Shown: one piece after another, positions 47,000 to 57,619 of the stretch | How positions within the stretch are numbered: the stretch's first letter is position 1 | How the letters are laid out: each line of letters starts with the position of its first letter | Origin: Liriodendron chinense | Lineage: Eukaryota > Streptophyta > Magnoliopsida > Magnoliales > Magnoliaceae | Assembly: GCA_003013855.2 (NCBI GenBank) | Contig: PVNU02002353.1 | Coordinates: forward strand, 3,038,001-3,102,000 | DNA: 64,000 nt | Direction: 5' to 3' | Notes under the pieces: model-generated | What the model was told of the DNA's origin: nothing | Seen by the model: the letters and a program-made list of their open reading frames with translations, nothing else | The model's database searches: none | Translations under genes and position numbers: made by a program

Positions 47000-47665
47000 C
47001 AACTCAAGGATAGCTCCGACATACATCCGGGTCTGCTCCACACAAAGCCGGCCTGTCCAAATGGCCAGGCCACCATATTGCTGTCCATAGGAAATGGACA
47101 GCTTCATCATGGTCATAACAGCGGTCCCACCTTCCAGGGACCCCCGCTCAACACCCGGATAGCTCCGACGCACATCCGGGTCTACTCCATTAATTTTGAG
47201 CTAATACATAAACACGGGCCTGTCCAAATGGTCAGGCCACCCATATTGCTGTCCATAGGAAATGGACAGCTTCATCATGGTCATAACAGCGGTTCCCACC
47301 TTCCAGGGACCCCCGCTCAACATCCGGATAGCTCCGACGCACATCCGTGTCTACTCCATCAATTTCGAGGTAATACATAAACACGGGCCTGTCCAAATGG
47401 CCAGGCCACCCATATTGCTGTCCATAGGAAATGGACAACTTCATCATAATCACAACAGCGGTTCCCACCTTCCAGGGACCCCCGCTCAACACCCGGATAG
47501 CTCCGACGCACATCCGGGTCTGCTCCATTAATTTTGAGCTAATACATAATCACGGGCCTGTCCAAATGGCCAGGCCACCCATATTGTTGTCCATAGGAAC
47601 AGGACAGCTTTAGCATGGTCACAACAGCGGTTCCCACCTTCCAGGGACCCCCGCTCAACATCAAC
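47000..47665. repeat. tandem repeat, about 165-bp unit, four copies
   Basis: Units contain GATAGCTCCGACGCACATCC, CGGGCCTGTCCAAATGG and CACCTTCCAGGGACCCCCGC. A detached part of the unit recurs at 48203-48240. Confidence 0.93.
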
Positions 47666-48354
47666 ATCAATCAACTACTCTTAATCACAAGTATCATGTT
47701 CGTCATCTAATTTACCACTAAATGATAATATAATAAAATCAGTCGCCCATCCAAGGATGGATAGATTGAAATGCTATCATTATTTTCATTTACATGCCCA
47801 AGCCTAAATTTCGACAGCATCTCCCCCTATCTCTCCAGATATATTTATCTTACATTTCATTTCCACGTCAACTATCCACACATTGTGTGGATTAAATTGA
47901 CAATGGAATTAAACATAAGAAACATATCCAGAGAGAATAGGAGAGTTACCGCACGAAACTAATGACCCTACGCATGTAAATGACAAACAACGATAACATT
48001 CCAATCTATCCAACCTTGGACTGTCCAACAGGACAATTTGACAGATTTCTATACCTCCAAAACACACTTTATCTATGCTCGGCAATATAGAAATCTCCAA
48101 ATGGGCTAACTGATTCTATTATACTACCATTTGTGGACAAAAAATAATTATTAATAATAAGCCAAATACATCCACAACATACATATCCACATAAATCAAC
48201 CACGGATAGCTTCGACGCACATCCGGGTTTGCTCCATCAATTCTAGATACACAAGCACATGAAAATGGCAGAATCATCAACACCATGAATCAAGTTTAAT
48301 CAAATACCTAATGACTATTTTGTAAACAAATAAGTATGGGCGGCCCACCATGGG
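47666..48354. other. nested CACTA interior without recognised genes
   Basis: AT-rich DNA with no coding signal beyond the isolated minisatellite piece at 48203-48240. Confidence 0.4.
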
Positions 48355-48900
48355 AATCGGATTGCGTGCGGAGTGTAGAGTAAACTCAGTTGGGCCCACC
48401 TAGAATGTATGTGATTTATCTATTCCGTCCTTATGTTTTTCCACCTCATTTTAGTGGTTGAGCCCAAAATTTAAGCATATCCAACTCTCAAGTGGACCAT
48501 GCCATGGGAAACAGTGGGAATAATGATTTCCACCATTCCCAGGCCCTACAATGATCTTTATTTGTCATCCAACCTATTCATAAGATCACATGGATATGGA
48601 TGAGGGAAAACACAAATATCAGCTTCATCCAAAACTTCTGTGTCCTCCAAGAATTTTTCAATGATACACATTCAGTTCACACTTGTGGTGTGGTCCACTT
48701 TAGATTTTGATATGCTTCATTTTTGGGCACCATACCTAAAATTTCCTGCTAAGATGGATGGACGGAGTGGATAAAATACATAAATCACTGTGGGCCCCAC
48801 AGAGTTTACTCCACACAAATATATGCTTGATCCAAAACAGTGGACAGTGAGGGTGGGCCCCACGAGCAGTGGACAGCGACGGTGGGCCCCACATTTATTG
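48355..48900. mobile_element. short element, copy of the 19140-19685 family
   Basis: Shares ATCGGATTGCGTGCGGAGT, AGTAAACTCAGTTGGGCCCA and the right-hand CCCCACAGAGTTTACTCC. Two short GTGGGCCCCAC units follow at about 48850-48890. Confidence 0.75.
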
Positions 48901-48929
48901 TATATCATGATTTTTTTAAATTTCTAAAT

Positions 48930-49215
48930 CACAAATTAAAATCCCTAATTAAGGAATTAGGGGATTTTAATTTCGAAATCCCTAATTAGGGGATTTTAAT
49001 TTCGAAATCCCTAATTAGGGATTTACTAAATCAGTGGGCCCCACCAAATCATGGACAGCTAAGGCGGACCCCACGCACATGCAATGGACAGCGATAGCGA
49101 CGGTGGGACCCACATGCAATGGACAGCAACGGTGGGACCCACATGCACTGGACAGAGATGGTGCATGGGACCCACATGCTTTGGATTTTGGCAGTGGGCC
49201 CCACAATGAACAACG
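48930..49215. repeat. short tandem repeats near the right end of the nested CACTA
   Basis: 'gggattttaatttcgaaatccctaatta' units fill 48945-49025. Then about five units of roughly 40 bp with GGTGGGACCCACATGCA and TGGACAGC occupy 49035-49210. Confidence 0.85.
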
Positions 49216-49490
49216 AGGAGAGAGAGAGAGAGAGAGAGAGAGGAAATGGAGGAAGAAGGGGGAGACGGTTACCAGCGGAGGCGGCGGCGTACGGTGGCTG
49301 GTGGAGGCGCGTGCCTACGCGGGTGGCGTCGGTGACGGTGTACGGCGGCGTCGGTGGTCGACTGGGGGTCGGTGGTCGGGTGGCCGCCGGTAACGGTGAC
49401 GACCGGTGGTCGGCAGTGAGGGAGATGGCCGCAAGAGAGAGAGAGAGAGAGAGAGCGAGAGAGTGAGAGAGCGAATGAGAGAACAGAGAA
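49216..49490. promoter_or_regulatory. GC-rich, CpG-dense patch between GA tracts
   Basis: GA runs (49218-49242, 49435-49470) flank about 190 bases rich in GGCGG and CG. On the minus strand it lies upstream of the TNP2-like gene, near the element end, where En/Spm elements keep the promoter and a GC-rich first exon. Promoter role is inferred from position. Frames across it are compositional. Confidence 0.45.
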
Positions 49491-49499
49491 CAAAGTCAT

Positions 49500-49860
49500 T
49501 TTTTTCGTCGGTAAAAGTCATCTCTTTTCTTGGCGGGAATCACACATTACACATTATTACCGACAGGCAACAGTCGTCGGGAAAAGTTTTCGCTTTTACC
49601 GACGAAAATTTTTGTCGGTAAAAGTAAAATTTTCTGTTTTATTTTTTAACGACAGGTATCTTCGTCGGCAATAAACTTTTTACCGACGAAATTATAATTT
49701 CGTCGGTAAAAGTGTATGGCGGGAAGGAAATCCGGCGGTGGCACGAAGCTGGAGTGATTTTTACCGACGATTTCTATATTTCGTCGGAAAAAATGATTTT
49801 TCCCAACGAAAATAATTTCGTCGATAATACTTTCGTCAGTAAAAAGCCGTTCTCTTGTAG
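49500..49860. repeat. right sub-terminal repeat array of the nested CACTA
   Basis: Multiple TTTTACCGACGAAA/TTTCGTCGGTAAAA half-sites, matching the left array. Confidence 0.88.
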
Positions 49861-49865
49861 TGCTC

Positions 49866-50189
49866 AAAAGCACCCTCTCAAAAACAAGACTAACTTTTTT
49901 TTAAATATCTTCAATTCAAGTTGTATTTGGTATCATATTATAATTACAAGTATTATTAATTACTAATATTGTATTTTGTTTTATTTTGCAGACTGTTTGT
50001 TGGTGACAACGGGGATGTATGTGTTGATTAAATTTTTTGTATTTATTGTATTTACTAGTGAGATGCATGTACTGGTGGAATTGACATTTTGATTTTATTC
50101 AAAACATTATTATGGTCAAATGGTCATTTTGATTGGTATACGATTGAATGCTTTTAGGTGAGTGCGAATTTCATGTATAATTAGGTAAA
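49866..50189. other. outer CACTA interior right of the nested insertion
   Basis: AT-rich. An acceptor-like ATTTTGCAG at about 49982-49990 is followed by a short open stretch that stops after about 11 codons. It might be the end of a transcript, but no family is recognised. Confidence 0.35.
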
Positions 50190-50656
50190 ACTTTCCTAAT
50201 GAAATATTCTTTGGTAATTACCATTTCCCAGGAAATATTTCGTCGGTAATAAAAGTAACTTCTACCTTTTCCTAGGAACTATTTCGTCGCTAATTCCAGT
50301 TTCGACGGTAATTCTATTATGTTTTCTAAGGAAAGTGTTCGTTAGTAATTCTATTACGCTTATCAAGGAAAGTTTTACTCAGTAATAATATTTATTTCCT
50401 TGCAAAAAGGTTCATAATTACCAACGAATTAAATCTATAGCCACGAAATTATGGATTTTTACCAATGAAATATTTCTTTGGTGAAGGTCATTTTTTTACC
50501 GACGAAAACTGTCGTTTCGTCTGTGATTGTTTTTCCCAAGGGTGATGTTTCGCCGAAACCTACGACGAAAGTTTCATTGGTAATGGCTTTTACCCAGGAA
50601 ATGGTAACTTTTACCCAGGAAATATTTCCTTGGTAAAAGCTAAAATTGTTGTAGTG
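50190..50656. repeat. right sub-terminal repeats and end of the outer CACTA
   Basis: TTACC-AGGAAA/TTTCCTTGGTAA units, some blended with TTTCGTCGGTAA, lead to the terminus TTGTTGTAGTG at 50656. The unit type matches the left end at 28420-28745. Confidence 0.72.
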
Positions 50657-52549
50657 GAATCATCTGATGATTTTCATGAAAATGGCGATTTCAAAGGCAG
50701 AGGAGCAACCCAAAAGGATCCCAATCGGGAAAAAAAAAACGAAAAATGAAAAACAAAAATCCTAAATTAAATCTCCAAATGAAACTCAACCATCACCAAT
50801 CATCACAAATAAGTGAAATTCTAGTTATACAAGACACAAAAATCATAAATTCCGCCATGTGACACGAAATCCAATTAGAAAACAGATTTCTCTGGTGTCC
50901 AAACAAGCCCAAAAAGATTCCAATAGAAAAATAAAAAAGATTTAAAAGATTCAGTTGAAATTAACTGCATACCTTAATAAATACCTCTTCCTCTAATCTT
51001 AGAGCATGCATCGATTAAAAGAAGTAAAATACTGCAGCCCTTTCTTCCATAAGGAAAATTAAATATGAATAGGCAAGAAAATTAAAGTGAAAGATGGCTC
51101 GTGTCACTACTCACTAGAGATTGCAAAACTGAAAGGGCATATGTAGCTACCTGGTATTGAATGGTCTGAAGATTGCACCATTGCTTCACCTTCTGCTAAC
51201 AAAAAAGAAAGGGTGGACAAATAAATGGGATTTGATCACAGAATTCTCAACCAATGTGAACAGATTGGATTGTTCCCTAAAAATCTCCCAGAGGTACTAA
51301 GTCCTAACCCTTCAATCAAAGGACTGTAAATAGAAATGGTTATGAAGGGAATTTTACAAAAACTACCTATTTATTATAGAATTTACATTCTGGTACCTTC
51401 CTTCAAAGAGGTTATAACTTATAAATAAGCTATTGTCCCATATGAATAGGCAAGAAAATTACATGAACTTAACAGATTGGAAGTTATTGTCCAGGTGACT
51501 ATAAATTGGGGTCCAACTGGTTGGACTAGGGGATTGAACGCTTACCATGACTTAAGAAACATGTACTATTTGCAAAAGTAGTTATGGTAAGTAAAAAGAT
51601 TTTGCAGCCAATGTTTTACATGACTTAAGAAACATATACTATTTACTTTTTCATGCTGGCCCCCTGTGCATCACCTCATGTTGATCTGGACTATTCATCT
51701 AGTTGGCCGCATTGTGAATGGGCCACATGGAAACTAAAGAAACGATGGTTTTATAAATTAAATTCGTTCATGTTCATTAGAAATGCGATTGTTTTATATA
51801 AACACACTCATTCATAACTTTGTAACATATATAGCTTGTTTGAGACTGACAGTTGTCCTAGCTCAACAGTTTTTCATTGTTCTTGATAAGAAGGATCTTG
51901 AAGAAGGGCGTTTTTCACTACTAAAAAACTTCTGATTGTTTATCAATAAACCGAGTAAACGAAATACTTATTCACTAGTCCTGCTACCTGCATTCTCCAA
52001 AAGAAAAACGGAAGGAGTCTTTTGCAAAGATTTGTCAACTAGCCCAACTGATAAAAAAATTAAAAAATTAAAAAATTAAAAAATTAAAAATTAAAAAAAG
52101 GAAAAAGAAAAAGAAAAATACATTATTCCTAAGTTTTCCCCAACCAAAACTTGTTTCTCAGATTTGCAAACCATGCGTGTGGACTTTCCTTAGTCCATAG
52201 ATTGCTCTCTTCAGTTTGCACACTTTGGGTTGACTAGGTAGATGGTCAGTGTTTCAACATTATGAGTGGAGTGACATGATTATTGCATATGCAAAAAAAA
52301 AAAAAAAAGGGAACCCACCATTTGGATGGCTTAGATCCCATACACGTCACGTTAGCACGTGGTGGCATATAAATGGGTCACCTACACACACGTGCTGAGT
52401 GAAACTCTAAGTAAACCTTCCACTCCTAACCTTAAGAGCAATCATTAGTTTTCCTTCCACGAAATCCACATAAAAATAAGAATTAGCACTGTGCAGCATG
52501 AAAGACCATGACTCCAAACAGAAACCTATTAAATGAAGTAAACTTCCAT
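50657..52549. other. unassigned intergenic DNA
   Basis: AT-rich with no gene. A-rich low-complexity patch 'aaaaaattaaaaaatt' at 52050-52120, A-run at 52291-52306, and short GGCCACATGG-type element debris near 51660-51730. Confidence 0.4.
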
Positions 52550-53150
52550 CACTACGTGAAAAAGCGCTAAATTCGACGGTCCAAAACCGTCGAAAAAAGC
52601 CGTCGTAGATCAGCCAGTGTAGAAAAAAATTCGACGGTCCCTAACCGTCAGTTATGGACCGTCGAATTTTAATCGACGGTTATGGACCGTCGGTTAATAT
52701 TCGACGGTCCATGACAGTCGAAAATTTTCGACGGTCTGTGACGCTCGAAAAATTTCGACGGTCCACACCCGTCGAACTCGTATTTGCATAATCGGCGGTT
52801 GTGAACCGTGGAAAAAAATTCGACGGTCCGTAACCGTCGTGTACGATTCGAATATCATCGAATATTTCGACGGCTGCTAGCCGTCTGAAATAATTCGACG
52901 GTCCTAACCCGCCGTTTCTGGGAAAAGATTATAGGAAATTTCGACCGTCCTAGACAGTCGAGAAATAAATTCGAATGTCCTAACCCGCCGTTTATGGGAA
53001 ATTTCGACGGTCGTGGACAGTCGGGAAAGAAATTCGACGGTCCTAAGCCGCCGTTCTGGGAAAAAATAATAGGAAATTTCGACGGTCGTAGACTGTCGAA
53101 AAATTAATTCGACGGTCTAGAACCGTCGAATTTTTGTCTGCACGGAAAAA
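52550..53150. mobile_element. left end of another CACTA transposon with sub-terminal array
   Basis: The terminus CACTACGTGAAAAAGCGC at 52550 is preceded by CAT. A dense array of TTCGACGGTCC/GACCGTCGAA units follows to about 53130. These differ in sequence from the three CACTA elements to the left. No matching right end is seen before 64000, so the element either extends past the window or has lost its end. The host-gene fragments at 54.4-60.9 kb probably belong to it. Confidence 0.78.
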
Positions 53151-54415
53151 AAAATAACCTGTATTTTGGTAGGGGTTGTGCCCCAATACATCCTGTAATT
53201 CGTAAATAATTTAGAAAACTGCAACATTTACTAACACAATGTACAAGGACAATCCTCCACATACATGACACAATACATCCACAATCACATTACATAACCA
53301 ACACAATACAACCACAATCCTCCACAACCACAATCCTCAACCACATTCTCCACAAGTACAAAAGAGTACAATCAACTTACAATATACCATCAACCAATCA
53401 AATTTATGTCTGCATGAAAAAAAATGACCTGATTTAACGAGGATTGTGCCCCAATACATCCTGTAAACCTGTCATTCATAAATAATTTAGAAAACTACAA
53501 CAATTACTAACACAATAGTGGCTAGGATTACCCGTGCAACATGCATCTAGCATAAGGCCAATGGATGAATGACACAATTCAAGTATGTGCACCACATCAG
53601 TGACTGATAACTTAGACATTAGAGTTTGGAACTATATACTTGCCATATAATTTATGGATAAAATTAAGAATTAAAAATTAAAAAATAAAAAAACCTTCTT
53701 TTATCTTCCATTTCTTTTCAAACTATGGATAAATTACATGCATTATCTCATAGTTTTTAAGTTTTGAACTCCTTAATAATCTTCCAAGCCTATTTGATTT
53801 TCCAATTTCCTATGAAATGCAACGAGTCATTGTTACTTCCAGCTATTTGTTTAAAACTGGAAAAAAAATGGCCCGTAAATCAAGAGTCAAATACACCTAT
53901 AGCCTGAAAAGCCAATGAGATAGTATTTCCTAGGGCTGTCTACTTCATTGCTCAAAGCAATCATTACATTTTTCACATTATAAGTGGGTGAAACAAACAA
54001 TGTAGCAAAATCTTCATTATAGTAAAATACAATTACAGAAGTAAATAATCATTTACCCATTTACAGCCATTAACCATTGTAATTGGAAAACGAAAAGTCC
54101 CTTAGGGCCCGTGTTATGCACCTACGCATTGCAATCCTTGCTATTAGTAAGGAAGCTGATTTGTTCTGCCAAAAGGTCCACCTAACAAAATTGTTGAATT
54201 GACACAAAGTTAACAGCAATAAAATCAGCAAATAGGCAGAAAATGACTCAAAACACAGAGCAATATTACAAGCAACAACACAGTAAAGCCTGAGCGTTGT
54301 TAACAAATGTTTTAAGAATATTTGGTTATGGTTATGGTAGAAACCATGCAATGGTTATGATAGTAATAAGATTGAAAAATAAAATGGATATTAAAAATTG
54401 GCATCAAACATTGCT
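53151..54415. repeat. CACTA interior with a dispersed direct repeat
   Basis: A roughly 60-bp segment ('gccccaatacatcctgta' followed by 'ataatttagaaaactgcaac') occurs at about 53170-53230, 53450-53512 and 55190-55250. Otherwise AT-rich, with no gene. Confidence 0.6.
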
Positions 54416-54418
54416 CAC

Positions 54419-54640
54419 CTTCACTTTTGAAATGAGACGACCCTTGGATTCAACCTTCATGTTAACTGTAGACATCAAAATCTCTACTGATGGAAAAAAT
54501 AGATTATTACTGTTATTATTTTCAATTCACAAGCATCGACAAGGTAACATGATAGGCAACAACTGAATTGGGCTTACTCTTCTCAATAGCCAGCCCTCTT
54601 TCCTTCAGAATCTCCGCAATTGTGACAGCTGTAGTGATCA
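54419..54640 (-). pseudogene. Alba-family DNA/RNA-binding protein, two captured exons
   Basis: Exon 54640-54578 (acceptor CTACCTCAG, donor GTAAGC) reads ITTAVTIAEILKERGLAIEK. Exon 54486-54419 (acceptor CCATCAG, donor GTGAGC) reads EILMSTVNMKVESKGRLISK. This follows the plant Alba domain order (VVTVTEILKNNGFAVEKK, then TSTVDIK, GRPVQKAK). Alba proteins bind nucleic acid and influence RNA and chromatin. The first part of the domain and the C-terminus are missing. Confidence 0.82.
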
Positions 54641-54699
54641 CTGAGGTAGAAAAAGCAAGAAAGTTGAGCTAAGGACATGAGGCTGCATTGAAAGTCACA

Positions 54700-55160
54700 C
54701 AAAATCCAAGGGTCGTATCAATATGATCCAAAACTTCCGCCGACTCCCTAAGATTTCAATGGTGGGTGTTCTGTCCAACTATTTCTTGTGGTGTGGGCTC
54801 CTTGAGGAGTGGATCTAATTCATTTTTGGGTGAGAGCTGCTGAAACTGATGGGCAGTGTGGGTTTTACACAGACAATGCAGTGAGCTCCACAGAGCTTTG
54901 TGTTTCGAGAAACTCGCCTCGGGGTTTGTCTTTTAGGCTCAATTCCTAGCATGAGCTGATCCAACAGATATGGCCAGAGAGGACTTCGCGTGGATATCAC
55001 CGCAAAAGCACGATCTCCTTACAACAGTTTGGCGGACGCAAGTATGGACACAAAGCATCCATGCAGATCTGCAGCCGGCCTCACCGTGATGCATCTATCT
55101 GTTTATCCAGTCTGTCCATCCCTTTTCCAAGATCATTTTAAGGCATATTTATTATAATTA
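54700..55160. mobile_element. degraded GTGGGCCCAC-type element
   Basis: Family text is recognisable ('atttcttgtggtgtgggctcc', 'tttttgggtgagagctgctg', 'gggcagtgtgg', CTCCACAGAGCTTTGTG) but heavily diverged. Confidence 0.5.
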
Positions 55161-55640
55161 AGATCACTAACACTATTTATTTAATGAGGGTTGTTCCCCA
55201 ATACATCCTATAAACGTGTAATTCATAAATAATTTAAAAAATTACAACATTTACTAAAACGAAATACAAGTAGCTGGTTTCTTTTGATAAAAAAAAAAAA
55301 AAAAAAAGAAGAAGAAGAAGAAGAAATTACAATAATGGCACCTCTAGCTGTTGCTGGTACATGCCCTGATAGATCGACCCATCTAAGACAATGCAAATAA
55401 AGACGTTATAACTGCCAAATGAAATAAATCAATCCAACATTCATCAAAACTAAGGATTAACAATACAAGTTATAAAAAATTGTTTAAAGGGAAACTACAA
55501 ACACATCCCTAGTTTAGTTAATATAAATGTTCACAGATCAAGATGCAGAATAGTGGAACCTATTTGGACCAATACTTGCAAGAAAAAAAATTCACAAAGA
55601 AGCCAAAGACCCATGAGAACTTGAGAATTCATAAGTACTT

Positions 55641-55937
55641 TTAGTGTTGAACCCTTAAAAAGTTTTCCTGTAAGAAACTACCTGGCAAGCTCACAACACT
55701 TTTTGGGGTATTCCTATCCATACAAGTTCCTTCAGATGAACCAAGGCCCTTCGTCCACGCACCATTTTCTCTACAGCCCTCTGCAAAACTATCCTTGAGC
55801 ATAAAAAACCTCATTTGCCTGTGATATGTTCTGGATAGCTGGAGTCTTTCTTTGATAAAGAACTGAGCTGCTTCCTTAGAAGAAAATTGTTTCCTGCATC
55901 TCGACATTTTTAGATAGCTGATAAAATACATAAACAA
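55641..55937 (-). other. 98-codon frame, possible captured exon
   Basis: Contains KEAAQFFIKERLQLSRTYHR and KDSFAEGCRENGAWTKG, followed by a donor-like GGTAGTTTC after SLPG near 55682. It looks protein-like and lies on the same strand as its neighbours, but I do not recognise the family. Confidence 0.4.
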
Positions 55938-56046
55938 CCATTAGTGCATTATATCTTAATGCCTATTACAAAAGAAACCTTTTACATTTGGAAAAAAAAA
56001 TAAGAAACCTTGCTGTGCATGATTTTTTCCCCAAAAAGAATAAGTT

Positions 56047-56356
56047 TGAAGACATACACTCCCATGGAAGCAATGTATGGTTTCTTTTCAGCCTCCTCTC
56101 GTGACAGCCCTATAACCATAGTATCCACCGCCCAAGGAATTTTAAAATGAAGATCATATATAGAAAATTGTAGAATCGCTTCATACTCATAAGCTCTGAT
56201 TTTAGTCTAATCCTATCAGCAGATGCAAACATAAGACATCAGGAAAAGTGTGATAATCACCATTGCCTTCAATTCCTCTCCTTCGGGCTTTTTACTAAAG
56301 AAAAGAACCCTTCCTTAGATGTCCATCTCCATTAAACCAAAGTCTGAAGGCATGGC
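56047..56356 (-). pseudogene. ADP-glucose pyrophosphorylase large subunit, two captured exons
   Basis: Exon 56356-56263 (acceptor CTTTACAG, donor GTGATT) reads SDFGLMEMD, a TAA, then FSKKPEGEELKAM. Exon 56131-56047 reads VDTMVIGLSREEAEKKPYIA then SMGVYVFK. These match consecutive parts of the plant AGPase large subunit (SDFGLMKID..KPKG..LKAM, then VDTTVLGLS..EAEKKPYIASMGVYVF), the plastid enzyme making ADP-glucose for starch. An internal TAA and a lost acceptor before the second exon show decay. Confidence 0.92.
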
Positions 56357-56399
56357 TGTAAAGGAAGAAATATACTCCAAATTAATATAAACCATACAT

Positions 56400-57475
56400 C
56401 TTAAAAGCTCAAAGAAACATATGGAAATAAAAAGCTTATTCTACACAAGTAAAAGAGGTAAATGAGAAGGATGGTAAACATGGTAAAAGTTAGAAGTACA
56501 GAAGGTATCAACTAAGTATATAGGCAAATACCACAACATATCTCATCATTCACGACTTCTAAAACCATCTTCATTTTCATATTGCTTGAAACATGGGAAA
56601 TGGTAATTACACACTTATCTACTATTCATCCCTAGTCAATGGGCAGGCCACATTGTGCAAAAGCAGTTGATGGCTTAAACATGGATTGAAGACTACAACA
56701 CAGACCAACTCATTCAGTCCTCAGTCGAGTCAGGACTCGAATGAGTTGGCGAATTTATGCAAAGGTTTAACCCAGACCAACATCAACCTCCAATTCATGC
56801 AAAGGTTTAACCCAGACCTGCTAATGGCATGTGTGGTCCACCTAAGTTGACTGGCCTGATTTTTATCCTACATGACATCCAGGTTGGGACCAACCTTTTG
56901 CATGCCTCCGATGTCATATACACGTGACAGTCGAACCTGAACAGTAATCCTGGGCCAGCAGAACCTGCAAAATTCCATGTGAACAAAACTTATGAGGTCC
57001 CAAACTCCCACATCGCATATGATAAGCAAAGGGGGTTATCTGACCTCTAATAAGAATTGATCCCCCGTCCACATTTGGTGTATAGAAGCGGCCCACCTGA
57101 CCTCAAAACCAGGCTGATTTTCAGGGTCATGGCAGATATACAGCAGTGCTCACCAGACCAGCATCCCAGATCTCACAAGCATGTGCCACATTGGCACATA
57201 CAGGGATAGTAGGTTGGAAATTCTACTCCTGCCTCAATTTTAGAAATCAGACTTCTTATCAAATAACCGACAAAATATTAGCAAACTGTTAATCTAAACT
57301 TTTAAGCCGTCAATGCATAAAATCTAATGAAAACTTATAGTTGCATCACATTGCATAAACATAAAAACTTTTTGAGCGTCCTTACAGCTGCATGACAATC
57401 AAGAACAACAACCAAGTAGCTGCATCTGATAACCCAACATATTAATGAAACGAGGAATGTAAAAAGGAAGAGAAA
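56400..57475. other. CACTA interior without recognised genes
   Basis: AT-rich intron-like DNA, with a short direct repeat 'atgcaaaggtttaacccagacc' at about 56756 and 56797. Confidence 0.4.
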
Positions 57476-57479
57476 ATAC

Positions 57480-57606
57480 CAACATCTTGTAAACCAGGAA
57501 ATTTTAAATTGGGAAGGTCTAGAGGGTTAGACTCTGCACACATTTTCCACCATTTGCTACTTGGTGGTGACTCATCCACCACATTTTCAATCTGAACAGT
57601 TTTCTC
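57480..57606 (-). other. probable captured exon of unknown family
   Basis: An open exon-like stretch ends at donor GTATTTTC and reads ENVVDESPPSSKWWKMCAES then NPLDLPNLKFPGLQDV. It has coding character (Trp pair, Pro-Leu pattern) and matching strand. I do not know the parent gene. Confidence 0.45.
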
Positions 57607-57619
57607 TTAAAATACACGG

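Larger units (their letters stand above)
37527..49862 (-). mobile_element. complete CACTA (En/Spm) transposon nested in the outer CACTA
   Basis: The left end is CACTACAAGGAATTCCC at 37527. The right end, reversed from 49862, is CACTACAAGAGAACGGC. Perfect target duplication CTC lies at 37524-37526 and 49863-49865. Sub-terminal TTTTACCGACGAAAT/TTTCGTCGGTAAAA arrays occur at 37550-37980 and 49500-49860. Genes read on the minus strand: a TNP2-like gene without its catalytic domain, a small unknown ORF, and a TNPA-like gene broken by a solo LTR. It must be immobile on its own. Confidence 0.93.
28376..50656. mobile_element. CACTA-type element with captured gene fragments (outer element)
   Basis: The left end is CACTACAAGAAAAATGATC at 28376. 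The right end, reversed from 50656, is CACTACAACAATTTTAGC. Both ends carry sub-terminal TTACCAAGGAAA/TTTCCTTGGTAA motifs (28420-28740 and 50190-50640), distinct from those of the nested element. Without the nested CACTA the element is about 9.9 kb. The flanks do not give a clean 3-bp duplication (ATT on the left, GAA on the right), so pairing of the two ends is likely but unproven. Its left 9 kb holds fragments of at least six host genes, all on the + strand with introns. No transposase of its own is visible. Confidence 0.72.

Noticed and set aside
49034..49521. Overlapping Gly/Arg-rich frames on both strands
   Set aside because: They result from GC-rich and GA-rich composition and show no domain.
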